Positions 46,803-58,845 of a stretch of DNA of 64,000 nucleotides are shown in pieces. Made by a program: the position numbers and the translations under genes. Position 1 is the stretch's first letter; each line of letters opens with the position of its first letter. Source of the stretch: Adenophora triphylla var. japonica (lineage: Eukaryota > Streptophyta > Magnoliopsida > Asterales > Campanulaceae); assembly GCA_022495995.1 (NCBI GenBank), contig JAFEMH010002091.1, positions 184,001 to 248,000 on the forward strand, given 5' to 3'. The notes under the pieces are model-generated. The model worked only from the letters and a program-made list of their open reading frames with translations. It made no database searches and had not been told where the DNA came from.

Positions 46803-49800
46803 AGATTAATGGCACAAAATAAAATTATCTACTAAAACAAGCTTTATTGATAGAAAGGGAGGGGAGGGTGGCCGGATGATGAGAGAGATAGGACTGTCAG
46901 ACTCGCCGGAGGTGGAGGAAGGCGTCGTCGGCAGTGGGGAAGTAAAGGGGCCGAAGGTGAGGTGGGGAGGTAGAGAGTAGAGAAAGGGAGAGAATGCACG
47001 TCTGGGAGGGAGGGTAGGGGAGGGGATGGGTGTGCACGTCTGGGAGGGAGGGGTGGGATGGGAGGGGTGTGTTTAATTTGGGGTAATGGGGTAGTTTTAA
47101 TATATAGGAAAATTAAAACTGAGTTAAGGATTATATGGTAGTTTTGGAAGTAGGATTAGGTGGTAGATTAGATAAGTCATTCTCTTATAAGGTAGATTAG
47201 ATTATACTGAGGGACGATGACGTAATTTTCTCTTCTTTTTATTACTTCTTCCATTTCAATTCTTCCCCTGCATACTTTTATTAACTCTTGACAATAGACT
47301 CCTAGGCCTCGACTGCCAATTATCTTTTCTCTATCAATCTCCAAACGAGCATTTCGGTTACTTAACACTCTAGAAGAATAGTCTCATTTCCCATTATAGT
47401 TTGTCTCCAAAATATAGCCCATTTCTAATATAGCATTAATCGTAGTGTAATTTCAAGAATGTAAAAAAAGAATCATGTTAAAAAATTTATATAATCAAAT
47501 GGGAATTTTCTTAATTGGGGGGTAATTGCTTAATAGGACTTCCCCCATCAAATTATTAACGAGCGTTAGTAAAATTAGTTAATTTTGCTAATTTATCATT
47601 AGCACGCTAGTTTATTTTGTTATTTAGACAGCATGGAGGTTAAAGTGATCTTAGGGCCACAGTACACAGGTTAGTTTTGTGGTTTACTCTTTAATTTTAT
47701 CCCTCACATAAAAAATAAACAAGTTGGGTTAGTTTTGTGGTTTACTCTTTAATTTTACTCCAAGGTCGGTATGTATTTGATAAGTCAAAACAAATTGCTC
47801 CCTCCGTCCCACCTGAGCTCACAAAAAGTACTGCATTAGTTGTCCCACTTGAACTTGCAAAATTCCATTTTAGGTAAGTTTTTATCACTTAATAAATAGT
47901 GGTGCCCAGATGTCATACTCACAACAATTATCCACTAACTATTATTTACTCCACTTTCTCTCTCCTACCCAACTATCTACACTCACAACACATCAACCTT
48001 TTCACCTTTTTCATAATTCCCGTGCCTTGACGGTTATTTTGCAAGCTCGGGTGGGACAGAGAGTGTAGGTGCTGAGTGTATTCAGTTGCTAGCATATTCA
48101 TACATCAAGTTGGAAGCGTACTGTTAGAAGAAAAAGAAAAAGGTAAAGCAAACTAAAATGGATTTAAAGTAGCCAAGCATAAAAAGTTAAAAGAAGTCAA
48201 TAAAGAGTTAATTACCTCTAAGCAAGTTCCAATATCACAACCATACAACCGCGAATCAAAACTTGTGATGGAACCGTCAAAAAGCAGAGCAGATTTGATA
48301 CTGTTGTTTGGCACTATATCTTTCGAACTTGTGCTTAGCTTGGTGTGTAGTGTCTGCACCAGTAAGAGAAGCTTAAATGTAACCGCAAGTGAATACAGAT
48401 TATTGAAGAAATGATAGGAAAAAATTGCTAATGTGAGCACCAGAAAATAGAAATATAAACCAAGATTAAATATTTTCAGTCACCAACTTCAGCTCATGAG
48501 GCCACAAGCTAGAGAAATATAATCTTTTTTAAAGTAACTATGTCAAGGACTAAGAGTGATAGAAGAGCAGTATAAACAAAAAATCTTCTGAAAGTTTTCT
48601 TTGCATTGCATAACAAAGATACTATACAGGAACAATTCACTCAAGGAGAAGTACTCCCTCCGTCCTAAAATGAATGATCAAATTTTGTCAAAATTGCTCT
48701 TGTTTAAGAGCAAATTATGACAAAATTTGGTAGTACTAACTAGTGGTACCAATGGTCATAAATAATCACTAAATATGGTCATAGACCCTTCCATTAATGA
48801 ACTAATGTCCACATTTCAAAGAGAAAGACCACCACTAGAAAGAGATAAACATCAGGAGTAAATACAAAGGAGAGCACGCAAACACAGCGTTTATAAGTGT
48901 CCCAACCTTTGCAGCACGAGCAAGACTCTTCTGTGAAATATCAACACCAATAATTTTCTCCAACGAGGTTGGGTATTCTAATAATGAGTCCAACAAACTT
49001 CCAGACCCACATCCAAAGTCAACCTGAAAGACAAATCCGAGATAAATTTAAGCATATGGATTGACTTCAGAAATTGATTACACGTAAACATATGTTCGTT
49101 TACCAAATAAGTTGCTTGTGATTCTTTAATGTGTTGCAATGCATATTCGACTCGTTGCTTTGATAGTGGAGGACTAAACAATGCCTTCTCCATTCTGTCT
49201 TCCAGGGGTTCAGTCACTCTCAACAAAGTCACTGAATACTCCAAGCTACAGCTTTCTATATCAGAGACAAAAAAAGAAGGTAGGTAAATCAACTGCTATG
49301 AACACACGCACTTTCAAAACAAGAATTGTACTTTCTCCGCCCCAAAATGATGTTCCCATTTGACTATTCAAAGTTTTTAGAGATGCGTTTACTTTTCAAA
49401 GATTGCCCCTGATGAAAGTAAATATTACACTCACAACTTTAGAAAATCAAAGAGTACACATAAAAATTACAAGGGTAATGCGGAAGTTCATAGGTTTTAG
49501 TCATTCAATTATGGAAATAAGAACATCTTTTGGGGACAAACGAAAATGGCGAATAGGAACATCTTTATGGGACGGAGGGAGTATTCAACTATTTTGCAAT
49601 GAGTCATCAGTCCGAAAGCATGCAAAATCATGCATGGTCATACAAATAAAGGTTCAACTTACTTGAGAACAGTAACGATTGAGTTTGTGCTGAATCACCA
49701 TTAGCTGCAAGAATTAACTCTTCGGGAAGCAACTCTGTATGGAAACAAACAGACTGACCTACTGACATCTGTGTCACGACTGCTTCAAGACGGGGAATCA

Positions 49801-52800
49801 CAGCCTCAATCCCTACCTCAAATTCAAACTCGCTATTACTTTCAATAAGGTCTTTAAGGCATTCTCCTTCTGTGACCAAATATATATTGTAGCTCATGCA
49901 TGCTAAAGCGCCAGGTGATGGAGAAACTCCAGAGTCTGGACCCTCCACTTTGACGGAAAACGCTCTATCATCCTGGATATCATGTTGATAATTTGTACTG
50001 TTAGATCCTAGTAATCTGCTATTGCTGGTCCCAGTATTTTCCCAAGAGTTGTGAACAGATGAGCAAAATGCAAATGCCTTGAAGAAATTTTGTGAATGGA
50101 ACTGAATATCAAATTTCTCCCCAGATGATGTCAACTTCTCAACAGGCATATCTAGTTGCTTAAAATAATTATTCAACCATGAGAGAACCTTTAAAGCAGA
50201 ATTCTGGATAGCATCACTCTGCTTCTTGAATGATTCTTTTGGTGAACACTGTATAATCAAATCCTGAGACTTGGAAAATATTTTCACTTCAAATCTAAAG
50301 GTTCCTTCGCAATTGAGCATTTCTTTACCACCAACAGTGGGTCCACCTCCATTACTTTCTTCTTTATTGGACCCCTCAAGTTTCAACTTCTTGCAGGATC
50401 CAGGCAACTCTTCTGATGATTCCAGGGCAGTGCTAACGGGAGTGATAACAGGTTCAGATAAATGATGCTGACGGCAGAATGTAGAGAGGATTTCTCTTGG
50501 AAAAGAGCCCCTCCAGTTGCTCCTTGACCCGAACAATACAGGCAATTCCGCTGCAAGAAATGCCTCTCTTGACAGCTTATAAATTCCAGTGGGTATTCTG
50601 TTGATCATTATCCTAAAACAATTTACAATATAAGGCAATATGAACATCACAACATGAATGCATAAAAGTTACAAGTGGATGAACTGAGTTTCATGTAAAC
50701 AAGAATTCTTCACAGAGTTCAAGACATATAAACAGAGGAAGCATATTTACGATCTAAATATTTGCTAGCTTAATCTATTTACTAGTATTTTTGATTATTT
50801 GGTAGTTTCTGGGTTTTCACTTTCTCTCTCCTTGGAGCCCATTATTTCTCTATCTCTTGCTTTTCATGATAATTAAGAAACCACAAAAAACATGAAAAAG
50901 AAAACATCACAAATCCAAACAGGGCCTTACGTCCTTCGCCAGAGGCTCTGTTTTCTCAGCCGGGGTTGAAAAATGAGAGAACCCAGTCCGCAGAAATTTA
51001 AGATACATCAACAAAGGAGGAGCATTAAGGAAGTCCTCGCAGAATTCAAGACAAATCATATTGGAGAAAGCTTCTTCAGGAAGGATTTAACTAGTTTTGG
51101 ACATCTGAGTGGCCTTTGAGTTAATTTCCCTTGTTGAGGGGCTCTTTTGTATTTTCGTACTTTAGGATTTAATTATATACTCCGTACAATGGTTGACTTT
51201 AACAGTTACAATGCCATTTGACAATCGGGATACCGTTTTTCCTCCATTAATGTCTTCTCTTTGACTCAATTCTTCATTTACCTTTCTTCACGACATCTCT
51301 GTTACAAGTTACCTTAAGCATTCAGCCAATGAACTTCCTTTTCAAGAGCAAATGAAGCTGATTGGGTGAAAATTTATCTGTTTTCAAGTTTCCCATCCTC
51401 CAGTATGATTGTTGTTTTTAATACAGATCACATTTGATAACTTGAAACAAATTCTTATAAAAGAAGAAAAGACAACAAAGAAGAAAAAATATTCATGAAA
51501 GCTCATTCTAAAAGAAGAATGGAACCTGAAAATATTTCTATCCTATAAGTGACAATTTTATTTTTTTTTTCATATTTAAAAAATTATGACAAAATATACT
51601 TCTCAAATAAGGAATATTACAAAAGGAGATGTAATTTCAGGAAAAAGCATTTTGTCTACTTGACTGATGATACTCCTTCACAAAAATAAATAAACTAATG
51701 ATAAGAACAAAGCAAGAAAGAAACCTGTAATATGAACTTGATGATACATCTTCATAAAAAAGATCAGTAGACTTCCACGTGTATCCAATAGAAGCCAAAA
51801 CTGCATCACCATATATAACCTGACCAGAGAAATAACTTGCCCTTGCATTCATATATTCTTCAGATTGAGGAGCTTGTTTAGAGCACAGATCTGAAGATCC
51901 ATCCAACGCATATAACTTAGGATCACAATAGTAAAATCTTGTCTCAGAAGAAGCTTTCCCAATACTCCTGTAAATGCAACAGATCTATGAGATGAAATGC
52001 ACTAGTAACTTGAAATCCTTTTGATAATTTGGTTTTCAAGCCAAATCATTGTGACGTGTAGCATACCAACACAAGTGTTGCATAACAATGGAGAAATTAC
52101 TTTGCTGCAAGGCCCAAAACTTCAAACTATTGGGATTCTCAAGTTCAGCTAAGAAACTATGTTTAATCTTTTATGTAATTCTATGGAATATATTTACAGC
52201 TCACGAAAGGAATCAAGATATAGTGATAGGTGTCTTTTGGAATATTGTTTGATAATATTAATTAGATAAAATATATTGGTGCCCTCACTCCTAAAACGAA
52301 TTAACTTCAACTTCAACACTCTTGCTCTCATTTTTGCTCCAATCATACTCCTGCCCAACTATATGAATTGACTCATTGACCACCAAGCTCACTCAAGTTA
52401 TCCATATGACCAAGCGGTTGGACATACGGATTTCTTTTTACTTTTCTCGGGATAAGAAATAGTATTGAAAAGAGAGATAGGATGTGCAAACAAGAGGACA
52501 GGTGTCCTGTATCAGATTTAAGCATGCCAAATATGATGATTTAGATTATTATTATTTTTTAATAAAAAACAATGACAAATAGGGATCATAAACCCATGAA
52601 ATGCAAATCGACATATATATTATAGTGAACAGGTCCCTATGCACATGACAATTTATATTACTCCTCCGCCCTAAAAATGTGTACCAATTTATGTTCATGA
52701 TAATGAACAAAACTGGGCACTTACTTAGGGATGGAGGGAGAACGTCTTTTACTAAGTAATTATTAGAGAGAGGCTACAGTAGAAAATACAGAGACAGAGA

Positions 52801-55800
52801 TGGGGAAACAAGAGCATTAAAAGAAAATGCATATTAATCTATGCAGTTTGTACCTGGAAATTACAACCTTTGAACCATCTGTTGCACCAAGTTCCTTTGC
52901 AATGGCATCTAGGTAATAACCGCTAGAAGAAACATTTAGAGTCAAGAGTTCAACAGGCTTCTCAACTAAGTATGGAACCCGTATAGCTTTAATGCAAGAT
53001 TTTGGCATGCAGGCGCCTTCATCAACTAAAGAACGTATTTCAGAAGGGTATGGATTTGTTCTTCGCAAAGAAAGAGCATCTTCAGAAGTAGACAAGGTGC
53101 CAGGTATTTTTGCAGCAGCGCGCATAATGTTAGACATCACTAACAAAGAATCAGACTCAGCTTCTGGATTTATGTATTTGCATAAATTAGTAAGCTTTGA
53201 ATCGTAAATGACCATCACAGAAACCGGAACAAGACCATTAAGGCAACCCTCTCTCTGCAAAGCTGCTCTGAAATGACCACTAAGCGGATGAAGAGCTGAA
53301 AGAAACTGCACCAATAAACAAATCAAGTAGAATGGTGAAAAAGTTCATTCCAATTGACAGCAAAAAAAGTGGTAAGATCATTTCGGGACGGAGGGAGTAT
53401 ATTATATTGGTAATAAAGAAGAATAAAGGTTCATACTCGAATATGGAAAGATCGAAAATGTGCTTGGATCTTATGCTTACGTAGTTAAAAATAAATCATG
53501 GATTACGTATGAAAGCATTAAGTTTGGTCAGGCATATGCCTCAGAACTAATAGATCAAGGTTGACGGAGTGGTGCATATCTATGTTGCCCAAACGTAGAA
53601 TGTGTCAACCCAAGTGTCAGATCATCTAAAATCCACAATTCAGAAGACATGATCACACAGAATATAAATTAAATTACACATTTTTTTATTTCATCTCTCA
53701 TGATAAACAGGGGTTTGCATAAGATATGGAGTTCAAGATTGTCCTTCTTAGCTTGATTTTAGCTTTAGATATGTTTTGGATGGCTTGCTTGTTAATACAC
53801 CGTGGGTGTTTCCAACCTTGTCCAAATACCGTTTCCAAGTATGTTGTTGGTCTCCATCGAGTTAAGGGTCAGCCAAATAGAGGAATGTTTTAACAGGATA
53901 CCAAATAGAGAATATAGAAATTATCGATATCTATTTTACTTTGTTGGACAAGGACATAGGAATAGAAACTGAAAAATATCAAGAATAGGAAAGACAAAAG
54001 ATAAAGAGAACCTAAGCCTAACATCCAAGGATACGATGTCTCCCACGTCATGATATTGAGTGTTCAATTATTTCTTCTCATTTGCCTCTAAAGGCTCAAG
54101 AACAATCCTGAAGAATTGCATAGAAGGGTATCATAGTAAAGGCTCAGATGAGCAAAAAAAGTCCCGAGTCTCAATCGATCCCAGCCCCATAGATGAAGTA
54201 GGAAATCCAATTTACTTTTTGCTAATCCTGAGCAACAAGTTAATATTAATTTTTTTTCAATAGGAAAAGAGAATTGAAATAAAAAGAAAGTTAAAGGACA
54301 GATAGATGGACAAGAAATCCCATCTACAAGGTAGCATATGATGATTCGCTAATCCTAATGAAGGATAAAAATCGGTAAACCATCTTGACTTGACAGAATA
54401 CAGTAGCAGGACAAAAAAAATTAGCTAGGTGGAACAAAAGATATTAATAATCTAATATGGTTTCGGTATACAAAAGTTGATACCTCATTAGAGAATAAGT
54501 AGGAAAGGCGAGCAACCAACTCATCCCATGCTTCTTGCTTAGTGGGATTATTTGATGAAGGGTGGAGGCCTAGCTGCAGATCAAGAAGAGACCATTAACA
54601 ATATAAAGAAAGAAAGAAAGAAACTCTCCTTGACAAAAACAAACCAAATTCAATCTCTAGTAAAAAAAAAATAGAGGAAGCTAGTGCAAATGTAAATGAC
54701 GACTTTAAAGTTTTAACATAAAAAAGGGAAAATTGCAATTTGGTAATCTGTGTTTTCTGTCACTCTTGCAATTTTCCCGAAAGTGAAAAAGTTGCAACCC
54801 GATTCCTAACATTTACAATTTGTTTGCAAATTAATGTAAAAACTAACAAAGTGTGTTGGCTTTTTGACAAAAATGGCTTTTTGACGAAAACACAGGTCAC
54901 CGAATTGCAACAAAATGTAAATATTAGGAATCCGGTTGCAACTTTTCACTTTCAGGAATCAAATTGCAAAAGTGAGCTAAACACATGTGACCGAATTGCA
55001 ATTTGCCCTAAAAAGAATATGTCAAGAAAGGAGCACCGCGGACATAATTTATGCCACAGCCAATGCCATAATGTTTACCATAACATCTACTTTATAAAGC
55101 AGGAATGACATATAATCTCAAGGAGATTTACAAGTTATATATATTTCATGTTCTCTTCATTTTATCAAAGAAGTAGATACTCATGTTCAACTCAACCTGC
55201 TGACTATGGAAATGTCCACCGACATTCTATAGCTTTTGAAGAAGTTTTACTCACATTACACACATATTTACGGCCCATCCAAGCAAGTAATAATTCACAA
55301 GCCATCTCAAATAACCAGCTGAAATTAGCTGATTAAGATCTGATCAGACAGAAGTAAAATGTGAAATCAGTCCACAAGGGATCATGTTGATTTACAACTA
55401 AAAAAAGGAAGGGGTAGTTAAGTTGTAATTGTACAAAATTATGGTTTAAAGGGTACACGAAAAGCAACTGCCATTACAATTCCATGCCATGCAGGCTATC
55501 TGCACGCCACAGACGACTACAAATCTTCATCAACATTCCTAGGGATTAAATGGGACTACATCAACCTTGTCCAAATACCGTTTCCAAGTATGATGTTCCC
55601 ACACGCAATTTTCCCCAATGATAGGCCACCCTCTTCCTTAAGAAGACACACTTGCCACCATTTCAGCATGGGGTCCGTAACTAAGTAAATCCTTTTCGAC
55701 ATGGTGTTAAATAGGAAAATCAAACAATTTTCAGAAGGGGTGTCAATTTTTGCAATATATTCATCAGTTAAAGAGTATAAATTTAGCAACCACAAAATAA

Positions 55801-56199
55801 ACAGGTTGGAGCAATCAGATTCATTTGGTAAACTAGAGTTCAAAAACTGAAATTGGAAAACAGAAAACGCAAATTACTTTAAGCATGATAGAGAGGCAAC
55901 TCATTAATAAAAAAGTAGAACCAAACCTTGTCTATAGCCTTTTCTGCTGCAGATTGCTCTGCATCCTTCTTGCGTTTGAAGATATCTGATACAACAGAAA
56001 GTTCTGGAAGGTGCAAGCAGCAACGATATAAAGAGGGACCCTTCTGTGGGATGGCTAGCCCTGGGCATCCATTTAAAGAAGACTCCTGTACTTCCTCAAC
56101 TTTATAGCAAGCCTTGGCGCCAAACTTCTGATATATAACAGCCTTAGGGGTTAATGTTGTCTTCTTTAGAGAAACAGATGGTGTGCCTTCCTTTTCCAT
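42918..56199 (-). CDS. HEN1: HEN1-type small RNA 2'-O-methyltransferase, nine coding exons
   Basis: HEN1 adds a 2'-O-methyl group to the 3' terminal ribose of each strand of miRNA and siRNA duplexes, using S-adenosylmethionine, and so protects them from uridylation and decay. Exons (minus): 56199-55927, 54573-54484, 53305-52854, 51967-51725, 50612-49663, 49255-49104, 49023-48907, 48353-48216, 43352-42918, all with GT/AG borders. They join in frame to about 949 residues; plant HEN1 is about 940. Domains: dsRNA-binding 1-90 (KAVIYQKFGAKACYKVEEV, CPGLAIPQKGPSLYRC), La-like middle, second dsRNA-binding about 455-505, FKBP-like about 560-665, methyltransferase about 680-949. SAM motif DFGCGSGS is at 722-729. 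Metal ligands EVIEH (Glu805, Glu808, His809) and a His in NHDHKFEW (870/872) match Glu796, Glu799, His800 and His860 of Arabidopsis. No stop or frameshift was seen. Intron 8 is 4.86 kb and splits EVIEH. Confidence 0.93.
44430..45440. repeat. Tandem array of about 10-11 hairpin units in HEN1 intron 8
   Basis: Each unit of about 90-115 bp contains AACTGAGAACTTA, a 9-base loop (ACTTATCAG) and TAAGTTCTCAGTT, a perfect 13-bp inverted repeat. Between hairpins are GTCAACTAAACTACTAAGAA, CACGATCAACTCCGGCGA and CCACCAACTCCGGCGACCAA. Some units keep one arm only (about 44930). Arms are conserved between units more than the linkers. Confidence 0.95.
45895..46272 (-). other. Unidentified small reading frame in HEN1 intron 8
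   Basis: A 125-codon minus-strand frame. The first 60 residues are basic and Ser/Lys/Glu rich (LPKKFDVGDATSESRSVKEG), then a hydrophobic stretch (ILFSILVVLPLSGLLIFLMI). I recognise no family. Codon order in the first half looks coding-like, so it may be a captured exon fragment, but chance cannot be excluded. Confidence 0.25.
46763..46799. repeat. (GA)n microsatellite
   Basis: About 18 GA dinucleotides in HEN1 intron 8. Confidence 0.95.
47798..48063. mobile_element. Stowaway-like MITE in HEN1 intron 8
   Basis: Ends are CTCCCTCCGTCCCACCTGAG and the inverted CTCGGGTGGGACAGAGAG, bordered by TG on both sides (a degraded TA would be expected). Length about 266 bp, AT-rich inside. Confidence 0.7.
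48654..48745. mobile_element. Stowaway-like MITE remnant in HEN1 intron 7
   Basis: It starts CTCCCTCCGTCCTAAAATGA after TA. An internal inverted repeat (CAAATTTTGTC ... GACAAAATTTGG) is present, but the right terminal motif is lost. Confidence 0.6.
49331..49581. mobile_element. Stowaway-like MITE in HEN1 intron 5
   Basis: TA, then CTTTCTCCGCCCCAAAATGA and, at the other end, GGAACATCTTTATGGGACGG AGGGAG then TA. Length 251 bp. TIRs include the shared inner ATGATGTTCC / GGAACATC. Confidence 0.8.
52661..52740. mobile_element. Short Stowaway-like MITE in HEN1 intron 3
   Basis: 80 bp from TA-CTCCTCCGCCCTAAAAATG to ACTTAGGGATGGAGGGAG, with an inner palindrome around TGTTCATGATAATGAACA. Confidence 0.7.
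53382..53400. mobile_element. Stowaway terminal remnant in HEN1 intron 2
   Basis: TTCGGGACGGAGGGAGTA is a lone right end of a Stowaway-type MITE. No partner end is nearby. Confidence 0.5.
54727..55012. mobile_element. MITE with long inverted ends in HEN1 intron 1
   Basis: Long imperfect inverted repeat. The left arm GGGAAAATTGCAATTTGG...GTGAAAAAGTTGCAACCCGA matches the reverse of ...TCGGTTGCAACTTTTCACTT...GAATTGCAATTTGCCC. The flanks are A-rich (AAAAA on both sides). The superfamily cannot be named from the ends alone. Confidence 0.7.
55556..55760 (-). mobile_element. LINE (non-LTR retrotransposon) fragment in HEN1 intron 1
   Basis: The minus-strand translation KWWQVCLLKEEGGLSLGKIA resembles the conserved 'W..VC.PK.EGGLG...' segment downstream of the reverse transcriptase of plant L1-type LINEs. 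Only a short piece remains. A 31-bp segment at 55561-55592 (CCTTGTCCAAATACCGTTTC...) is repeated at about 53812-53843, so a related fragment may lie in intron 2. Confidence 0.5.
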
Positions 56200-57461
56200 T
56201 TTGTCCTCTCCGGATGCTGAAATAATGAGTACCCACAGTGCAAATTAGCAAAACTGTCACTAATTTCATGTAAGAAACATATACTCCCTCTGTCACAAAA
56301 ATGAATGTCCAAAATTTTCTCAAATTTGCTCTCGGTCAAGAGTAAACTTGAGAGAATTTTCGACATTCATTCTGGGACAGAGGGAGTATTAAACTAGCAG
56401 CAATTATTTAGTGAATTTACTGCAGAAAGTAATGTAAAAAAAATCTTATATTAACTTAAACAGAGGTACCAAACATGTATATAAATATAAACCTACACAG
56501 ATATCCTTTCAAGCGAGGTACAAACTCACCCAAAGGATCAAAACCCTGCTTATGAAAATTAGCAGAGATAGGATCTTTAAATCAACCAAAAGTGGACCAT
56601 GACATTAGCATGTAGGTGCTACGATTAAGCAGATCTTTTTCATCCTCTAGTCCTTCTCTTATTTCAGATTCAACCAAGAAAACTTAATACATTGCTGATT
56701 AAATTGTTCCTATACTAGAAAACGCATATTTAGAGTCATACTTGTGCATGCTTGCAGAGGAAAAGTGTGTTACTTATGAGCTATTGGAATTAAACTGGAA
56801 GTGTCTGTTTATTTTGGAACCAGCATCACCAGGATTTTTGCAGGTCTTTACATGTACAGCTGAAAGACCGAGAAAACAACAGCTTGTTTCTTTTCTAATG
56901 TTCAAAAAGCAATGATGGAACAGAATTGAAATAATGCCTCCCTCCGAAAAAAAAAAAAAAAAAAAAAAAAGAGGGAGAGAGAGAGACACACATTTAACTT
57001 TTCAAAGTCAACTTGACCATTTTTAAGTGAAAATTTGATATAGAAGTACTTGTCTTTTCAAAAATTAGGAAACATAAATCTGTAGTATTGTCGGTAAGCT
57101 TTCAACAAGTAAGAATTTGATCTGAAACAGTTAATATGGCATTCACAGATCAAAATTCGACTCTTTTTTAGGAAAGAGGGAATGGTACAGAGAGGGGTTA
57201 GAGGATAATATTCACAGCTAAAAACACAAAGATTGAATGACTCAAAATCATTAATCAATGATAATTTACAACATACAAAATTCATTTTCATTCATTCAAA
57301 TTAATCATTATATTAACTATCAACATCAGAGAAAAACGAAACTGATCAAACAAAAGCATTCCCAAATATTCACACTCCGGTATGACAAAAAATAAATTCA
57401 GGGAAAAAAGAACAAATAACAAATGCATTAAACTTAGTCCACCTCATTGAGCACCAAACAA
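56200..57461 (-). promoter_or_regulatory. HEN1 5' region: leader intron and presumed promoter
   Basis: 21 bp upstream of the HEN1 ATG is a 3' splice site (TTATTTCAG at about 56221-56229 in reverse), so the 5' UTR is probably split. A candidate donor, TTTGG/GTGAGT, lies near 56529 (minus). A Stowaway MITE lies in this intron. Only about 1.26 kb separates the ATG from the transposon block that starts at 57462, so the promoter must be compact or lie in repeats. A poly(A) run is at about 56946-56970. Confidence 0.5.
56284..56386. mobile_element. Stowaway MITE in the HEN1 leader
   Basis: 103 bp bounded by TA: CTCCCTCTGTCACAAAAATG ... CATTCATTCTGGGACAGAGG GAG. The terminal inverted repeats extend through GAATGTC / GACATTC and AATTTTCTC, so the element can form a nearly complete hairpin. 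Confidence 0.9.
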
Positions 57462-57693
57462 ATGCACGTGTATTCTAAAGACGCCCGAGGGGAAGGGACT
57501 CAAGAACCCATGGCATTCGGATCACCTCATTAAGTATTTTCAGTAGTGACGTTGTTTATTTCCGTAGTCGTTTTTTACATATATAAGGATAGCTCTTTTC
57601 GAGCACCCGGTTGTTTAATTATTCTGTTGAGGTTAGCTCTTTTCGAGCACTCAAAAGTTATGTTTATTAAGGATAGCAATTTTCGAGCACTTA
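57462..57693 (+). repeat. Duplicated block, right copy, part 1 (5' of HEN1)
   Basis: Matches 40248-40481, starting inside the integrase 3' coding end (ACGTGTATTCTAAAG) and running to GAGCACTTA. It continues at 60847 after the insert. Confidence 0.9.
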
Positions 57694-57759
57694 GGGTCCG
57701 CTTCCAAGTTTTTAATGAAGAGAAAAGAAAGTGAGGGGAGGGAGGTTTGGTTCAGGAGT

Positions 57760-58625
57760 ATGAGCCTGGTGTTTTGAGACTTGTGGGAGGCGTGCTTGCC
57801 TTGTGTTTTGATTTTGAGAGGCGTGTTTGCCTTGTGTTTTGTCCGCTGGGGAAAAAGTTCGGGCTTACAATGGCTGCCGGGGAAATGATTTATTTGTTGT
57901 GAAGGCATTTGTGGCTTAGGATGTGTCTTTGAAGGCGTTTGCGCCTTGAAATTTGTGTGTGGAGGCGTTTGCGCCTTAGGATTCGTGTTTGAAGGCGTTT
58001 GTGCCTTGGGGTCCGGACTTACGATGACGGCCGGTGCTGGGGATATGTATTTTTGTACGGGTTCACAAGGATGGCCGTTTTGACTTTTGTCCGTTGGGGA
58101 AGGGGGTTCGGAATTACTTTGATGGCCGGTGTTATTTTTGTGTCTTTATGTTTTGGAGGCGTTTTGTGCATTGGGGTTTGTGTTTTGAAGGCGTTTGCGC
58201 CTTGGGGTCTGGACTTACGATGACGGTCGGGGTTATTTTTGTTGGTTTAAGGACCAAACTGCATGAATCTTGCTGGAAATGGCCTTTGGACGGCCAAGGG
58301 CAAAGATTATAAAGGCAAAAGGGGGATTTCGCCTGGGATGCAAAGTGGTCCGCGCGAATTCATCTTGCATGGAAAGTGGTCCGCGCGGCTTCATCTGTAA
58401 ATCTGATTTTTTGAGTCAAAATCAGATTTCCAGCAACGTCCGCCACTCCATCTTTCATTTTTCTGTCAAGGAGAAAAGGAGAGAGAGAGAGAAAGAAAAC
58501 TTGATTTTGATCAAAAATTTCTTGAGAGAATTCTTCCGAGTTGATTAGATTGCTATCACGGCGGAAAGAATCGGGCGAGGTCGTCGTCAAAGGGGCCGAG
58601 ATGCCATAGAGAGGAGGTTGGACCT
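57760..58625 (+). pseudogene. Captured 5' part of a Tat antisense PMD gene inside the Harbinger-like element
   Basis: This matches the reverse complement of about 27090-28500: AAGGCGTTTGTGCCTT-type and GGGGAAAAAGTTCGGGCTTA-type repeats, a leader with AAAGTGGTCCGCGCGGCTTC, then exon-1 coding with RRQRGRDAIERRLDLQR (58583-58633), compared with RRQRVREAMERRLDLQR in the P3 gene. The start codon position reads ATCACGGCGG where P3 has ATCATGGCGG, so the ATG is lost. Confidence 0.75.
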
Positions 58626-58845
58626 CCAAAGGTCAGAGGACATCACACGTCCTCATGCACGACACAACTTCAGTCAGAGGACATCACACGTCCTCATGCA
58701 CGACACAACCTCAGTCAGAGGACATCACATGTCCTCATGCATGACACAACCTCAGTCAGAGGACATCACACGTCCTCATGCACGACACAACCTCTGTCAG
58801 AGGACATCACATGTCCTCATACACGACACAACTTCACTCTCAGGA
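58625..58845 (+). repeat. Minisatellite, five units of about 41 bp
   Basis: Units of GTCAGAGGACATCACACGTC + CTCATGCACGACACAACCTCA. GAGGAC...GTCCTC makes a small hairpin in each unit. Further CACGTCC-containing units continue to about 58960. It is related to the P3 array at 28517. Confidence 0.92.

Larger units (their letters stand above)
43353..48215 (-). other. HEN1 intron 8, 4.86 kb, repeat-filled
   Basis: It separates exon 8 (ending CDIGTCLE) from exon 9 (starting VIEHM). Going down the plus coordinates it holds AT-rich DNA with a TATA-like CACCTATATAAACCCC (about 43740), a tandem hairpin array (44430-45440), AT-rich DNA, a small frame of unknown origin (45895-46272, minus), a (GA)n tract (46763-46799), G-rich runs (46860-47065) and a Stowaway-like MITE (47798-48063). 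A weak inverted pair around TACCATATAATCC (about 44146-44190 against 47090-47137) may mark a larger transposon inside the intron. Confidence 0.8.
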
